Positions 22,196 through 34,358 of a stretch of 64,000 bases of DNA are shown here, piece by piece. The position numbers were made by a program, and so were the translations under genes. The notes below the pieces were generated by a model. It saw only the letters and a program-made list of their open reading frames with translations, did not search any database and was not told the DNA's origin. Source of the stretch: Tubulanus polymorphus (taxonomy: Eukaryota; Nemertea; Palaeonemertea; Tubulaniformes; Tubulanidae); NCBI RefSeq assembly GCF_964204645.1, contig NC_134030.1, positions 1 through 64,000 of the forward strand, given 5' to 3'. Position 1 is the stretch's first letter; the number at the start of each line of letters is the position of its first letter.

Positions 22196-22204
22196 CCCCC
22201 TCCC

Positions 22205-22896
22205 CCTGTTTATTTTACAGGTTGTTGTTTATTGTTTATTTTACAGGTTGTTGTTTACTGTTTATTTTACAGGTTGTTGTTTATTGTTTATTTTACAGGT
22301 TGTTGTTTATTGTTTATTTTACAGGTTGTTGTTTATTGTTTATTTTACAGGTTGTTGTTTACTGTTTATTTTACAGGTTGTTGTTTATTGTTTATTTTAC
22401 AGGTTGTTGTTTATTGTTTATTTTACAGGTTGTTGTTTACTGTTTATTTTACAGGTTGTTGTTTACTGTTTATTTTACAGGTTGTTGTTTATTGTTTATT
22501 TTACAGGTTGTTGTTTATTGTTTATTTTACAGGTTGTTGTTTACTGTTTATTTTACAGGTTGTTGTTTACTGTTTATTTTACAGGTTGTTGTTTACTGTT
22601 TATTTTACAGGTTGTTGTTTACTGTTTATTTTACAGGTTGTTGTTTATTGTTTATTTTACAGGTTGTTGTTTATGGTTTATTTTACAGGTTGTTGTTTAT
22701 TGTTTATTTTACAGGTTGTTGTTTATTGTTTATTTTACAGGTTGTTGTTTATTGTTTATTTTACAGGTTGTTGTTTACTGTTTATTTTACAGGTTGTTGT
22801 TTACTGTTTATTTTACAGGTTGTTGTTTACAGGTTGTTGTTTATTGTTTATTTTACAGGTTGTTGTTTATTTTACAGGTTGTTGTTTATTTTACAG
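22205..22896. repeat. Acceptor-site repeat block, 26-bp unit (about 27 copies)
   Basis: Unit TGTTTATTTTACAGGTTGTT plus GTTTAT or GTTTAC. Every copy carries a pyrimidine-rich tract and TTTTACAG|G identical to the real acceptor at 22896. Three units are 78 bp, so every third copy is in frame with the downstream exon and the frame stays open through the whole array. Confidence 0.95.
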
Positions 22897-23930
22897 GTTG
22901 TTGTTTACTGGTCATTGTTTCATTGATCGTGATTCGAAATCGTCCTCAGTTTATTCAAACACTCTTCAGATTTGCTGCCACTCCTTCGTATCCCGTAGTT
23001 ACGATTGTTGCTGTTTTATGCGGAGCGCGGAGAATTCTCAGACATGTTTTGACGATGAATCTTCGTTCGGTTACTTCACGACTTCATCCGATTATAGATG
23101 GCGCTTTACGCCGAGGCCGGAGGTTGCTATTGGTACCGTTGCCACGGTATCGGTCGCTATGGAGAATGTCGACTGATATTGTGTTTTATTTCTCGATCGA
23201 ACAATGTTTAAATTCAAACTTTGTTTCGTACGTGTGGATATTTTCGTTGCTAGGTAACGGGATAATCGTTGATTGCGTATTGTTGTATCGGGACGAGCGT
23301 AGATTGTTTCGGGTTATACCGGTAACCGCGGTGACAGCAATACTGGTTGTATTTATATTGATTAAAGCTGGATTGTTGTATTTAACATTAACCGTTTGTT
23401 TCTACGTCGCGTCTCAGGAGATCGCCGTTAATAGTTTCATATTGAAATTAAAATCGTTTGATTGTGATTGTTTCGAAGGTTTAGAGAAATTCTACGTTCG
23501 ATTGTTACGATCGATGATTGTGTTTATGATGGGTATAGGGTGTATAGTGGTTCTGATAATACAGTCTAGTTTACCGAACCCTCTAACATCCTACGCTCCG
23601 GCCACTCTCATCGCATTCACTATCTGTTATCCCGCGTTCACCGAGGCAAAACGGGTTTCAAAAATATTACTATTTTATTTGAAACAGTTGAATTATTTTG
23701 CGAAAGCTTCGTTCGATGAGTTGTATAAATTAAACGATGTTTGCGCTGTTTGTTTATCGAGAATGAACTCAGCTCGTGTTACTGGTTGTAAACATTATTT
23801 TCATGGTAAATGTCTGGTGAGATGTATTAAGACTAATCCGACTTGTCCAATGTGTAAAACTTATCTCACTTTTTTACCACAGAGACCTAGACCTGGACAT
23901 AGTTCTAGACCTAGTCCTAGTCCGTTCTAG
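22897..23930 (+). CDS. Multi-membrane RING-H2 protein, exon 2
   Basis: Entered in phase 1 after TTTTACAG, it codes a first hydrophobic span (CLLVIVSLIVI) and several more (near FYFSIEQ, WIFSLLGNGIIVDCVLLY, TAILVVFILIKAGLLYLTL, MIVFMMGIGCIVVLII and TLIAFTICYPAF), then a RING-H2: CAVC at residues 295-298, C-x-H-x2-H-x2-C in the middle and CPMC ending at 332. The joined protein is 356 residues. Layout resembles membrane E3 ubiquitin ligases of the RNF139/RNF145 (TRC8) kind but is shorter, and I cannot assign an orthologue. The Pro/Arg/Ser tail (RPRPGHSSRPSPSPF) is the first part of a DNA repeat that continues past the stop for 740 bp. Confidence 0.85.
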
Positions 23931-24675
23931 ACCTAGTCCTAGTCCGTTCTAGACCTAGACCTGGACATAGTTCTAGACCTAGTCCTAGTCCGTTCTAGAC
24001 CTAGTCCTAGTCCGTTCTAGACCTAGTCCTAGTCCGTTCTAGACCTAGTCCTAGTCCGTTCTAGACCTAGTCCTAGTCCGTTCTAGACCTAGTCCTAGTC
24101 CGTTCTAGACCTAGTCCTAGTCCGTTCTAGACCTAGTCCTAGTCCGTTCTAGACCTAGTCCTAGTCCGTTCTAGACCTAGTCCTAGTCCGTTCTAGACCT
24201 AGTCCTAGTCCGTTCTAGACCTCGTCCGTTCTAGACCTAGTCCTAGTCCATTCTAGACCTAGTCCTAGTCCGTTCTGGACCTAGACCTGGACATAGTTCT
24301 AGACCTAGTCCTAGTCCGTTCTAGACCTAGTCCTAGTCCGTTCTAGACCTAGTCCGTTCTAGACCTAGTCCTAGTCCATTCTAGACCTAGTCCTAGTCCG
24401 TTCTGGACCTAGTCCTAGTCCATTCAAGACCGAGTCCTGGTCCATTCTAGACCGAGTCCTAGTCCGTTCTAGACCTAGTCCTAGTCCATTCAAGACCGAG
24501 TCCTGGTCCATTCTAGACCGAGTCCTAGTCCATTCAAGACCGAGTCCTGGTCCATTCTAGACCGAGTCCTAGTCCGTTCTAGACCTAGTCCTAGTCCATT
24601 CAAGACCGAGTCCTGGTCCATTCTAGACCGAGTCCTAGTCCATTCAAGACCGAGTCCTGGTCCATTCTAGACCTA
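23886..24675. repeat. 22-bp minisatellite spanning the RING stop codon and 3' UTR
   Basis: Units of TTCTAGACCTAGTCCTAGTC with variants (CAAGACCGAGTCCTGG). The first copies code the protein's tail. The rest lie in the 3' UTR. TCTAGA in each unit supplies the stop in one frame. Confidence 0.95.
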
Positions 24676-24990
24676 GACAATGGAATAGGTTACCATTGAT
24701 GAAACACTGTGAGTCCATGATGTAAAATCCCGTAATAAGATTAAAAATGAAAAACAAGTCTAAAATATTGCCTTAAACTAGTGGAGTTTATTTCAACTAC
24801 AGGCTATCCTGTTATTTTCAGGAATACAGTCCCCTCACGTTGTTAAATACATGCTTAAAGAAACTTTTCAAACTATTTATTCTTAGTTTCAGATATTCAA
24901 GGATTTATTATTGTTTTGTTTTCTATTATTTGTATATATAGCTGTAAATGTTGTTGCAACCTCAGCGTCAGTCTTTAAGTTGTTTTGGTA

Positions 24991-24996
24991 AATAAA
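24991..24996 (+). terminator. Polyadenylation signal of the RING gene
   Basis: AATAAA about 1.06 kb after the stop, followed by T-rich sequence. It lies only about 150 bp before the start of the next gene's leader. Confidence 0.55.
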
Positions 24997-25144
24997 TTAG
25001 CAGTTTGTTATGTTTTCTTCATTTCAAATAGTTCTTTTCTTTCTTTGGAAATTTTTTGGATCTGGAAATCTACAAAGTAAAATTTATTTTTTCAAAATCC
25101 TATAACATTTCATTAGGCCTGGATCTGGTTTGAATAAACCAGTT

Positions 25145-25313
25145 CTAACCTATAGATTGGAGCCACAGCTAGCTGCGGCAGGTGAGTACGGCGCTATCCG
25201 CGGTAAGCGAGTACGCAGCGCCCTCTCAGTGTGTACTACGGGAATTGTTTATTAATGGCCGCCGCGTTACAGTCCGATACACATTACTTGTAGACGTAAT
25301 TAAGGACGAGCAG
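25145..25313 (+). promoter_or_regulatory. SPA17: Promoter and 5' leader of the SPA17-like gene
   Basis: A GC-richer stretch ending in a strong donor GACGAGCAG|GTGAGT at 25313/25314. The acceptor TTTATTTTCAG at 26104 precedes the ATG at 26173, so a non-coding first exon is likely. The transcription start is not defined. Confidence 0.45.
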
Positions 25314-26104
25314 GTGAGTTTGAGTGGTCAGTGAGGCATCAGAACAACTCACTCTGATAACTACTGATCACTATTGATCAGTCTGCGGCCCAGACCACCA
25401 CACAGTGCGTGACGGCGCTGGTCACCACTGCGCGTCCCCGGCCCCATCAACAACTCAACTCAACTGTTAGAATTCCGCTTTGGAAAAACAAATAAACATG
25501 GCGAAGTTCACTTTTTTTAGTTATCAGAGTAAAATAACAATTAAATGACAATTTAGAACTTACTGAATGAATATCAATAGCTATCCTGTGTGTGGCAACC
25601 ACAATACTCCACCACCTGCCTCTAAAGTAAATAAAAACAATTCCCCCAGCCATCCCCCCCCCCCCCCGTGCATGCATGGTACAGACATGCACTATGCAGC
25701 AGGTTCATAGTTTTAACACAATTTATACAATAATAGTCTCAAGGCTTTTAACCCCGAGCCGCTTCAGTTTTAAGTAAAACATTTTTAATTCTTAAATAGA
25801 TTTAATTCAGTTTCTCAAATCGTATGAAGTTGTTTGATTGATTAAAGGAACCTAATCTTCAATGGAGTTTATAGTCAGAACTCAGGCGGGGGGCCTCGTG
25901 TCGTTGAGTTCACGTCTGTGCGAGGCTTATTCTCTGCTGATTGTTGACTCGTTGCTAAGGGTAACCAGTCACACATAGGCCTATAGGCATACACTGTTGA
26001 AGTTGTAAGGAGAGTCACTGGTGGAAGTCGTTGTAAGGAGAGTCACTGGTGGAAGTCATTCTTTAGAGAGTCTATCGCTCATTTAGTACTGGTTTTATTT
26101 TCAG

Positions 26105-26329
26105 TAAACTGAACAAATTTCAAATCAATTTTGAGTCGAAGATAGAATTGTGTTTAATCGAATAAATAAAAGATGGCAGTACCGTTCTCGAATACGAAAC
26201 TGAGAGTTCCGCGAGGATTTCAGAGTTTATTGGAGGGATTCGCTCGTGAAGTTCTTCGCAAACAACCCGAAGATATTTATACATTCGGAGCAGTCTATTT
26301 CGCTAATTTACTGAAAACAAGGGACGAAG
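26105..26329 (+). CDS. SPA17: SPA17-like multi-IQ protein, RIIa docking exon (CDS 26173-26329)
   Basis: Bases 26105-26172 are 5' UTR after the acceptor. The ATG at 26173 codes MAVPFSNTKLRVPRGFQSLL, continues EGFAREVLRKQP and ends FANLLKTRDE in phase 1 at GACGAAG|GTAAGA. This is the N-terminal RIIa dimerisation/docking domain of sperm protein Sp17 (SPA17, related to ROPN1): PFSNT, the VPRGF turn, LLEG and the YF..LL helix end are all present. RIIa domains dimerise and bind amphipathic helices of A-kinase anchoring proteins, in cilia and sperm flagella among other places. The second half of the Sp17 N-domain is in the exon at 44382, 18 kb downstream. Confidence 0.92.
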
Positions 26330-27300
26330 GTAAGAGAATAATTTAACACCTATCACCCCTATTAGGCCTTTTTTGATAGCCTGGTTTACGGGAACCGCCT
26401 CCCGAAATAGTGCAGAAAAGTTAAATAAAAAGTCTTTTTTAGATTTTTATTCCCATCTGTGCAACAAATTCCGTGAAAAAACAAGCAAAAGAAATTGTTC
26501 ACCTCCGCTGAATGAGAATCCTGGTTTGAATGATGAAAAAAGTGATAAACACGAGGTTCTTTTTTAATCACAGTGTGCAGAATTCAAACTTTCCAGGAAT
26601 CATTTGTTTGGACATTATGTATATTGACAGTTCCCTCTTCCTTCTAAAAGTGATTTTATCTCAGTGAGGGAATTCTTTTTTAAATTTTCTCTGAAATGAT
26701 ATGGTGCCGTTTTTTTTTTTTGGCTTGTCTTGAGTAAGCAATTACATTCCTTCAAGAAAACAAATTTTAAAAATTTTTTGGTAGCTGATCAGCGGGGTCA
26801 CGACCCCTGAACCCCCCCCCTGGATCTCGCGCTGTGATATCTGAAATTATATTTTTATAGGATCATATAAAGTCTAGCTATTATATAAAAGGATTATTGT
26901 CCAACATTCATCGTGAATGTTAGTTTTGTGTGTTTATCAATTTTGATTTAGTTTCTGGTTAGCCTATTCAGGACAGCGAGAGCTGCTATTAATAATTGTT
27001 TTCAGTTTATTGTTATCAGTTGAATTGGTTTTGAAATGTGTTGATAGATGGCGATACTGTCAGTCAGCAGTGTTTATCTGATTGCGAAGCTACAGGTCAC
27101 ATTTGTAAATACTGTTATATTCACCTCATATAAGTGCAGTTAGATAAGAGAATTTTATGATGATCACCACACAAACTGTGGTCTCAGGGGGCAGAGGGGA
27201 GAGGGGGAGAAGGGGGTTATCAATTCTACTGACATTTACTAGTAAACTATCTTATCATATGTAGTCAGTGTGTACAGTACGTTAGCTATTGAACCAATAT
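26330..27300. other. Start of the long first intron, no feature seen
   Basis: AT-rich unique sequence with two short homopolymers. Small open frames at 26373-26571 on both strands lack any family feature. Confidence 0.5.
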
Positions 27301-27307
27301 ATTACTT

Positions 27308-27344
27308 TTCCCTCTCTCTCCCTCTCTCTCTCTCTCTCTCCCTC

Positions 27345-27420
<76 letters not shown>

Positions 27421-27554
27421 TCTCCCTCTCTCCCTCTCTCTCTCCCTCCCTCCCTCCCTCCCTCCCTCCCTCCCTCTCTCCCTCTCCCTCCCCTCCCTCC
27501 CTCCCTCCCTCCCTCCCTCCCTCCCTCCCTCCCTCTCTCTCTCTCTCTCTCTCA
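27308..27554. repeat. (CT)n / CCCT low-complexity tract
   Basis: Long CTCTCT runs changing to CCCTCCCT. Ser/Leu/Pro frames here are artefacts. Confidence 0.95.
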
Positions 27555-28051
27555 CTCACTCATCTCCCTACTGATATAATTAGTCACTATGAAGCATCCC
27601 ATATATACACTGGAGATTCTTGACTCTTGAGTCAGTTTGAGTCAGTCAGACTCAATCATGCGTTATCTAAAATCAGTTAATATATAATTCACTGTAGCCT
27701 ATGATCAATCCACTTTATCTAATTTACAATACTTTAATTATTGGGGCTGAAACTACTTAAACAGGGTCCAGTATCTCATACAATACCAGGACCTTTGTAT
27801 ATGACTTGTTCAAATGGTATTTATTTTATGCCTCGCCTTCACTGATATTTGACCCACTCTGTATTGACTTGTACCGTGTTTTTTGCCCCACTCTGTATTG
27901 ACACATCAAATACTTGGATCCTGTAAATCTGTATAAACAATGTGACCTCGACCCGTTTAAACACGGTGACCTCTCGACCTCATTATCTACCACTATCATT
28001 ATTCTGACTGTAATCAGTGTCAATAGCTTCACACAAAATACTGCAGTTCAA

Positions 28052-28270
28052 TCCTCCCTCCCTTCTCTCCCTCCCTCCCTTCTCCCCCTCTCTCTCCCTC
28101 CCTCCCTCTCTCCCTCCCTTCTCCCCCTCCCTTCTCCCTCCCTCTCTCCCTCCCTTCTCCCCCTCCCTTTCCCCTCTCTCTCCCTCCCTCCCTCCCTCTC
28201 CCTCCCCCTCTCTCTCCCTCCCTTCTCTCCTCCCTCCCTCCCTTCTCCCCCCTCTCTCTCCCTCTCTCTG
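28052..28270. repeat. CT-rich low-complexity tract
   Basis: CCCTCCCTTCTCCCCCTCTC-type irregular repeats. Confidence 0.9.
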
Positions 28271-28371
28271 ATCTCTTTGAAGTTGTTTGCTGGGTGGACA
28301 TTAATCTGTTGTAGTTGTCAGTATCACAACTAATTACAGCCTAACATCAATCATTTGTAGACTTCCATATC

Positions 28372-28778
28372 ATGTGACCTCCTGACTACCTCCTCTCATC
28401 CTGTAACCTCCTGACTACCTCCTCTCATCCCCTAACCCTCCTGACTACCTCCTCTCATCCCGTAACCTCCTGACTACCTCCTCTAATCCCCTAACCTCCT
28501 GACTTCCTCCTCTCATCCCCTTACCTCCTGACTACCTCCTCTCATCCCCTTACCTCCTGACTACCTCCTCTCATTCCCCTAACCTCTTGATTACCTCTCT
28601 CATCCCATAACCTCCTGACTACCTCCTTCTCATCCCTTACCTCCTGACTACCTCTCTCATCCCCTTACCTCCTGACTACCTCCTCTCATCCCCTTACCTC
28701 CTGACTACCTCCTCTCATCCCCTTACCTCCTGACTACCTCCTCTCATCCCTAACCTCTTGATAACCTCTCTCATCCCC
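28372..28778. repeat. ~27-bp minisatellite CCTGACTACCTCCTCTCATC
   Basis: About 15 diverged copies with small indels. Confidence 0.9.
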
Positions 28779-29176
28779 AAATCTCAGTTTGGTTCTGTGT
28801 CTCATCCTGTGTTAATTTTAATTCAATTTCTCGTTAATTTGGTTTTGAAAAGTGTTAAAGCTTTTAAAGGATTAAATCTGAGGGATTTATTGATGTGAAA
28901 TGCTCAGTAATTCCGTTACTAATCCCTAATAAACTAATCCTTCCTAGTCTTTCCTAATCCTTCTTAATCCGCTTGGCCTCGACTTCCTACTGATACAAGT
29001 TACACACTGCAGTACTGTCTTCATTATTGTCATTCATGTCCTCAAATCCATCACCTCCCTCCCTCTCCCTCCCTCCCTCCCTCCCCCACTCCCCTCCAGT
29101 TCTATGTTTAGTACATACACTCTGTGCACTGTGCTGTGGTATTTATATTATTTATTATGTAATAAAGGGAACTGTA

Positions 29177-29179
<3 letters not shown>

Positions 29180-29272
<93 letters not shown>
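29180..29272. repeat. (TA)n microsatellite
   Basis: About 46 uninterrupted TA units. Confidence 0.97.
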
Positions 29273-30329
29273 TGTCTTAACTGCGGTGGTATATAAGATA
29301 CTGTTAGTACAAGTGAACTGACCGCTCCTCTCTCCTCCTCCTCCTCCCTCCTCCCTCCCCTCTCAATCAGAACTGTATAAATATTGATAAAACTGACACT
29401 GACACACATCTATATTACTATCAAATAGTGTTATCTTTAATGGTTTTATACTGACTGGGTTGGTTTTATAATGGTTTTATACTGACTGGGTTCTAAGGAA
29501 CCTGTTACAGAATTGTTGAAAATTTCTGTTAGATATTTTTGAAAAAGTTTGTTGATGACTTTTTTTTCGCTATATCGCTTTCGAGGCGCTGAGGTTTAAA
29601 GAATTAATTCAACCATTGAATAAAGTTTGTAAAGAATGAGGCTTAGACCGGAGTAGTTTACGCACAATACCAGACCAGCTCAGCTCCTATAGACTGAACA
29701 CAGACTGTTACCAGACCTGTTCATGGTACTCAGGGACACACACGGGACAAACCAGGCTCTCCTATAGAGAGTACAACCAGGATACTATTAACACTGAGAG
29801 ACCAGACCAGTCAGTGTATGAAACCCTGTATCAGTCAGCAGTGTTTGAAAAGTGTCAGGCCTGTTAATCAGTGAAACCAAACTATCTGCTATCTGCTATC
29901 TGTCTAACAGCTATTAGCTGTCGATTAGCTGTCTAGTTGCTGTCGATTAGCTGTCTAGTTGCTGTGCGGGTTCGTTGTGCGGGTTCGTTGTGCTGTCTAT
30001 TTGGATATTACACCACAGATTGATTGCAGTCATCATCATCATTAATATTCAAAGGTATTTTATATTTTTTATTCATTTATTCCAAGTTTTAATAATTCCA
30101 GTATTCAAAATGCCTGTGTGCGTGCGTGTATATATTATTATACGCTGTATTGTATGTGTATTATAGAATAACTGAGAGGTGCAAGAGAGGGAGGAGGCAT
30201 CTTATTATATTATACATCACTGTCCTAAATATGGAACAATACCCGTAGATATAGGATCGGAAAGAGTTGATATAAAGTTCATCACTATGTGTTAGTAGAG
30301 TCTACGAGATCTCCGAGAGAGATCTCCAT

Positions 30330-30382
<53 letters not shown>
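30330..30382. repeat. (CAG)n tract, about 17 units
   Basis: Pure CAG on the plus strand, about 350-450 bp upstream of the presumed leader of the MGC acidic protein gene. Confidence 0.95.
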
Positions 30383-30383
<1 letters not shown>

Positions 30384-30679
30384 CAGCAGCTAGAATACAA
30401 TATACATGACATTCTGATTTATAATTTGTACAGAAATGTACACTGCTCACTTGCCAGGGTTTCATTCTACTAATTAGCCCCTGTAGACTGAGTGTATATC
30501 GCTGCAATAATTAGTAATGATGATAATAGCTGATTGCGGCGTCAGACACAGACAATAAATAGTTCAACAAATATCTCTCCAACGCGATGATAAAATTGAG
30601 TCAACACAAAAAAAAATCAATGTCTAGAATTTCAGATATAAATCAGTGATAAACATTATCAGTGTTTGTGAGAGAGAGA

Positions 30680-30824
30680 GAGAGATTAGTCATTATATAG
30701 TGACGTCCTATAGTAAAGTACACCTACTGACTACACGTGAACTACACAGGCCTCTTAGTACTGACTCAGTATATCAGTACAGCTGTCTGGAAATCATCCT
30801 TCAATACCAGCAACACTACTACTA

Positions 30825-30860
<36 letters not shown>

Positions 30861-31048
30861 ACCATCACATCTCTTCGCTGCCTCTCTCAGCTAAAACAGG
30901 GCGTGTTCATCACACTCTATACTCAAACACCACCACGCTGCCTCCCGATAGGATTATCAGATTATCTCGAAATAATTTGGATTATCCTCAGTTACTGGAA
31001 GGATTATCACAAGGATTTAATATTGAATATCTATTTTAATATTTACTG
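30680..31048 (+). promoter_or_regulatory. Promoter and 5' leader of the MGC acidic protein gene
   Basis: Contains (CTG)12 at 30825-30860 and ends in the donor ATTTACTG|GTAAGA at 31048. The acceptor at 31918 lies 9 bp before the next ATG. An element GGATTATCACA...TTTAAT near 31001 recurs in the leader at 40660-40690. The exact start of transcription is not visible. Confidence 0.45.
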
Positions 31049-31177
31049 GTAAGATATAAAATAAGGTTTTCACTGTTCTATGTAGTGTATCACAGGCATT
31101 TTGAATATTTTACTTAAGGCCAGAGATGATTTGAATACCGGTATATATTGACTGTGTGATATTGTAGTAACACTCAG

Positions 31178-31528
31178 TTCGTAGACTTAGTTCCTGGTCT
31201 CAGTTTCCGGACTCAGTTCCCGGACTCAGTTCCTGGTCTCAGTTTCCGGTCTCAGTTTCCGGGCTCAGTTCCTGGACTCAGTTCCTGGACTCAGTTCCTG
31301 GACTCAGTTCCTGGACTCAGTTCCTGGACTCAGTTCCTGGACTCAGTTCCTGGACTCGTTCCTGGACTCAGTTTCCGGACTCAGTTTCCGGGCTCAGTTT
31401 CCGGACTCAGTTTCCACTCAGTTCCCGGACTCAGTGCCCGGACTCAGTTCCCAGACTCAGTTTCCGGGCTCAGTTCCTGGACTCAGTTCCTGGACTCAGT
31501 TCCTGGACTCAGTTCCTGGACTCAGTTC
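31178..31528. repeat. 14-bp minisatellite CTCAGTTCCTGGAC
   Basis: About 25 copies with C/T changes, inside the leader intron of the MGC gene. Confidence 0.95.
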
Positions 31529-31627
31529 AATTGACTTGTTTAGTAATGAATGTTTTTGATGATAGAAATCATTTTCACAATGAAAAAATATCAGAAATAC
31601 AATGCGTATGTAGAGGATATTTTATAT

Positions 31628-31785
31628 CAACTAGGAGCGCCATCTAGTGACTGGTACGCCATCTAGTGACTGGTACGCCATCTAGTGACTGGTACGCCAT
31701 CTAGTGACTGGTACGCCATCTAACGACTGGTACGCCATCTAGTGACTGGTATGCCATCTAGTGACTGGTACGCCATCTAGGCTCT
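31628..31785. repeat. 19-bp minisatellite CGCCATCTAGTGACTGGTA
   Basis: About eight copies, decaying downstream towards 31870. Confidence 0.93.
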
Positions 31786-31918
31786 GGTGCAACACTTAGT
31801 TACGAGTGCACCATCTGTGGCAACTGATGATCTACTGTTGCGCGAGTGCGCCATCTAGTGATGAATACGCCATCTATAGAGTGATGAATAAGTGAATTGT
31901 TATTTTCGTATATTTCAG

Positions 31919-33897
31919 GTTGAACAATGGGTTGTCGTCAGAGCCACGAGAAAGAGGATTTACCGGATCATTTAAATCCACCTCTCGATCCACCACCGCA
32001 TAATGATCAAAACTCGGTGAATAAAATCAAACAAGTCGATAATATCGAAACAGCCAGTATCGGTATGGACGCTGATTTACCTTATATGGATGATAACGAA
32101 GGAACTCCGGACCCGGAGAAAAAACTGACAGAAGATGAAACAAAAACAGATGAATTCGTTCCTCCGAGTGAACCGATAGTGATTAAAGAGGAAAAAACTG
32201 AGAGTGAAACAACACAGGTGATAACAGAGACTGACGACAACGTCGAGAGAGAACGAGTTATAGTTCAAAAACAAACCAGAACTATTAGAGAAGAGGTACA
32301 TATCGTAAAGGAAGGTGATGAGGAAAATGAGGAGAACGACGATGAACCGGTTCAAATAGAACAAGTTCGATTAGTTCATAAAACAACTACAACAGTCGTA
32401 GAACCGATTCCTGCGGAGGAGCTTTTAGCTAAACAACAACAGGCTGCAGCGGAGCATGAGGTCGCTACTGATACTGAAATTATAACTCAACAACAGGTCG
32501 AAGAGGTAGAGACTGTCCCGGAACCGGTCCAAGAGGTTGAGTCCGTTCCTGAACCAGTCCAAGAGGTTGAGTCCGTTCCTGAACCAGTCCAAGAAGTTGA
32601 GATTGAACCGGAACCAGTCCAAGATGAAATAAAAGCAGAACCGGTTATCGCGGTAGAATGTAGCCCTGAACCAGTACCTGAACCAGCAGCTATAATTACT
32701 ACTCCTGTTGAAGAAGTTGAAGTTCAAGGTTTACCTGATCCAGAACCATTATCAGAACCATGTATGGATGGTTCTACAGAACACATAGAAATCAAACACG
32801 AATTAGAACAATTCAAACTGGAAGAATCAGCCCCAGTTGAAGAGGCTGCCCCAGTTGTGGAATCTACCCCAGTTGAGGAAGAACCAGTCCCAGTTGAAGA
32901 GGCTGCCCCAGTTGTGGAATCTACCCCAGTTGAGGAAGAACCAGTCCCAGTTGAAGAGGCTGCCCAAATTGTGGAATCTATCCCAGTTGAGGAGGAACCA
33001 GCCCCAGTTGAAGAGGCTACCCCAGCCCCAATTGTGGAATCTATCCCAGTTGAGGAGGAACCAGCCCCAGTTGAAGAGGCTGCTCCAGTTGAGGAACCAG
33101 CCCCAGTTGAAGAGGAGCCAACCCCAGATGAGGAGGAACCAGCCCCAGTTGAGGTGGAACCAGCCACAGTTGAAGAGCCAGCACCAGTTGTGGAATCTGC
33201 CACAGTTGAGGAGGAACCAACCCGAATTGAGGAGGCAGCCCCAGTTGAGGAATCTGCTTTAGTTGAGGAGGAACCAGCCACAGTTGAGGAGGAACCAGCC
33301 CCAGTTGTGGAGGCAGCCCCAGTTGAGGAATCTGCTTTAGTTGATCAGGAACCAGCCACAGTTGAAGAACCAGCCCCAGTTGAGGAGGAACCAGCCCCAG
33401 TTGCGGAGGAACCAGCCACAGTTGAAGAACCAGCCCCAGTTGAGGAGGAACCAGCCCCAGTTGAGGAGGAACCAGCCCCAGTTGCGGAGGAACCAGCCCC
33501 AGTTGAAGAACCAGCCCCAGTTGAAGAACCAGCCCCAGTTGAGGAGGAACCAGCCCCAGTTGAGGAATCTGCCCTGGTTGAAGAACCAACTCCAGTTGAA
33601 GAGGCAGCCCCAGTTGAAGAGACACCAACTCCAGCTGAGGAACCAGCCCCAGTCGATGAACCAGCCCCACCAGCCCCAGTCGAAGAACCATGTGATATAG
33701 TTGCAGATGAACCAATAATAGAAGATGAATTAGAACCGGCAGTTGATGAGAAGAATGAACCATTAGAACCACACGACGATATCATCGATAAAAACCAGGT
33801 GAATGGTCACCACGACGATATTCCCGTTACCAAGCAACCACCTGCACATGACGACCAACAATCAGAGCCCTCTATTGATCAACAAGCAGTCGAATAA
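31919..33897 (+). CDS. Acidic Glu/Pro/Val-repeat protein with MGCRQS N-terminus (CDS 31927-33897)
   Basis: The exon starts after TATATTTCAG. ATG at 31927 gives 656 codons in one exon. MGCRQS has Gly2 and Cys3, a typical dual myristoylation/palmitoylation start. Residues to about 200 are acidic with an Arg/Val-rich patch (RERVIVQKQTRTIREEVHIV). Then come EVESVPEPVQ repeats, and from about residue 300 to 580 repeats of EEPAPVEEE, APVVES and similar. There are no Cys beyond a few and no globular motif, so the chain is probably disordered. It resembles BASP1/GAP-43/MARCKS-type membrane-skirt proteins in style only. It is nested in the first intron of the SPA17-like gene. A good donor (AACCAG|GTGAAT, 33798, phase 0) could let a longer form join the phase 0 IQ exons. 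Confidence 0.82.
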
Positions 33898-34324
33898 AAA
33901 CAAAAAACAGCTTCCAATCAAACTATAAATTCAGTTTATTATTTGTTCGTACTCGAGTTATATGCAAATTAACCAGACATAATTTGCATATTTGTGCGTG
34001 ATTTATTTCGCAGTAACCATGGAAACTGAGATATATATATATTTAGACAGACTATCCGATATCTCTATGCAACAGCGAGAATGAGGCTAATGTCGGACAA
34101 ACACGTGATTCAAACTGCTGCTGCCATCTACTGGTGATTCAGTGAACTAATCGAATAACGATCGGACCACCGTATAAATGAATGGTGCTGCCACCTATAG
34201 TGCTAACTGAACGGTGCTGCCACCTAGCGGGCTAAACGAGCGGATCCATGCAGCGATTAATCAGTGATTTATGTACATATGGTGCTGCCATCTATATCGG
34301 GATTATTTAACTAACAGTATAATG

Positions 34325-34358
<34 letters not shown>

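Noticed and set aside
22205-22896. Reading the 26-bp array as a coding multi-membrane segment
   Set aside because: The array sits between a valid donor and acceptor and gives the same hydrophobic text in all frames. Partial use through upstream acceptors is kept as a finding only.
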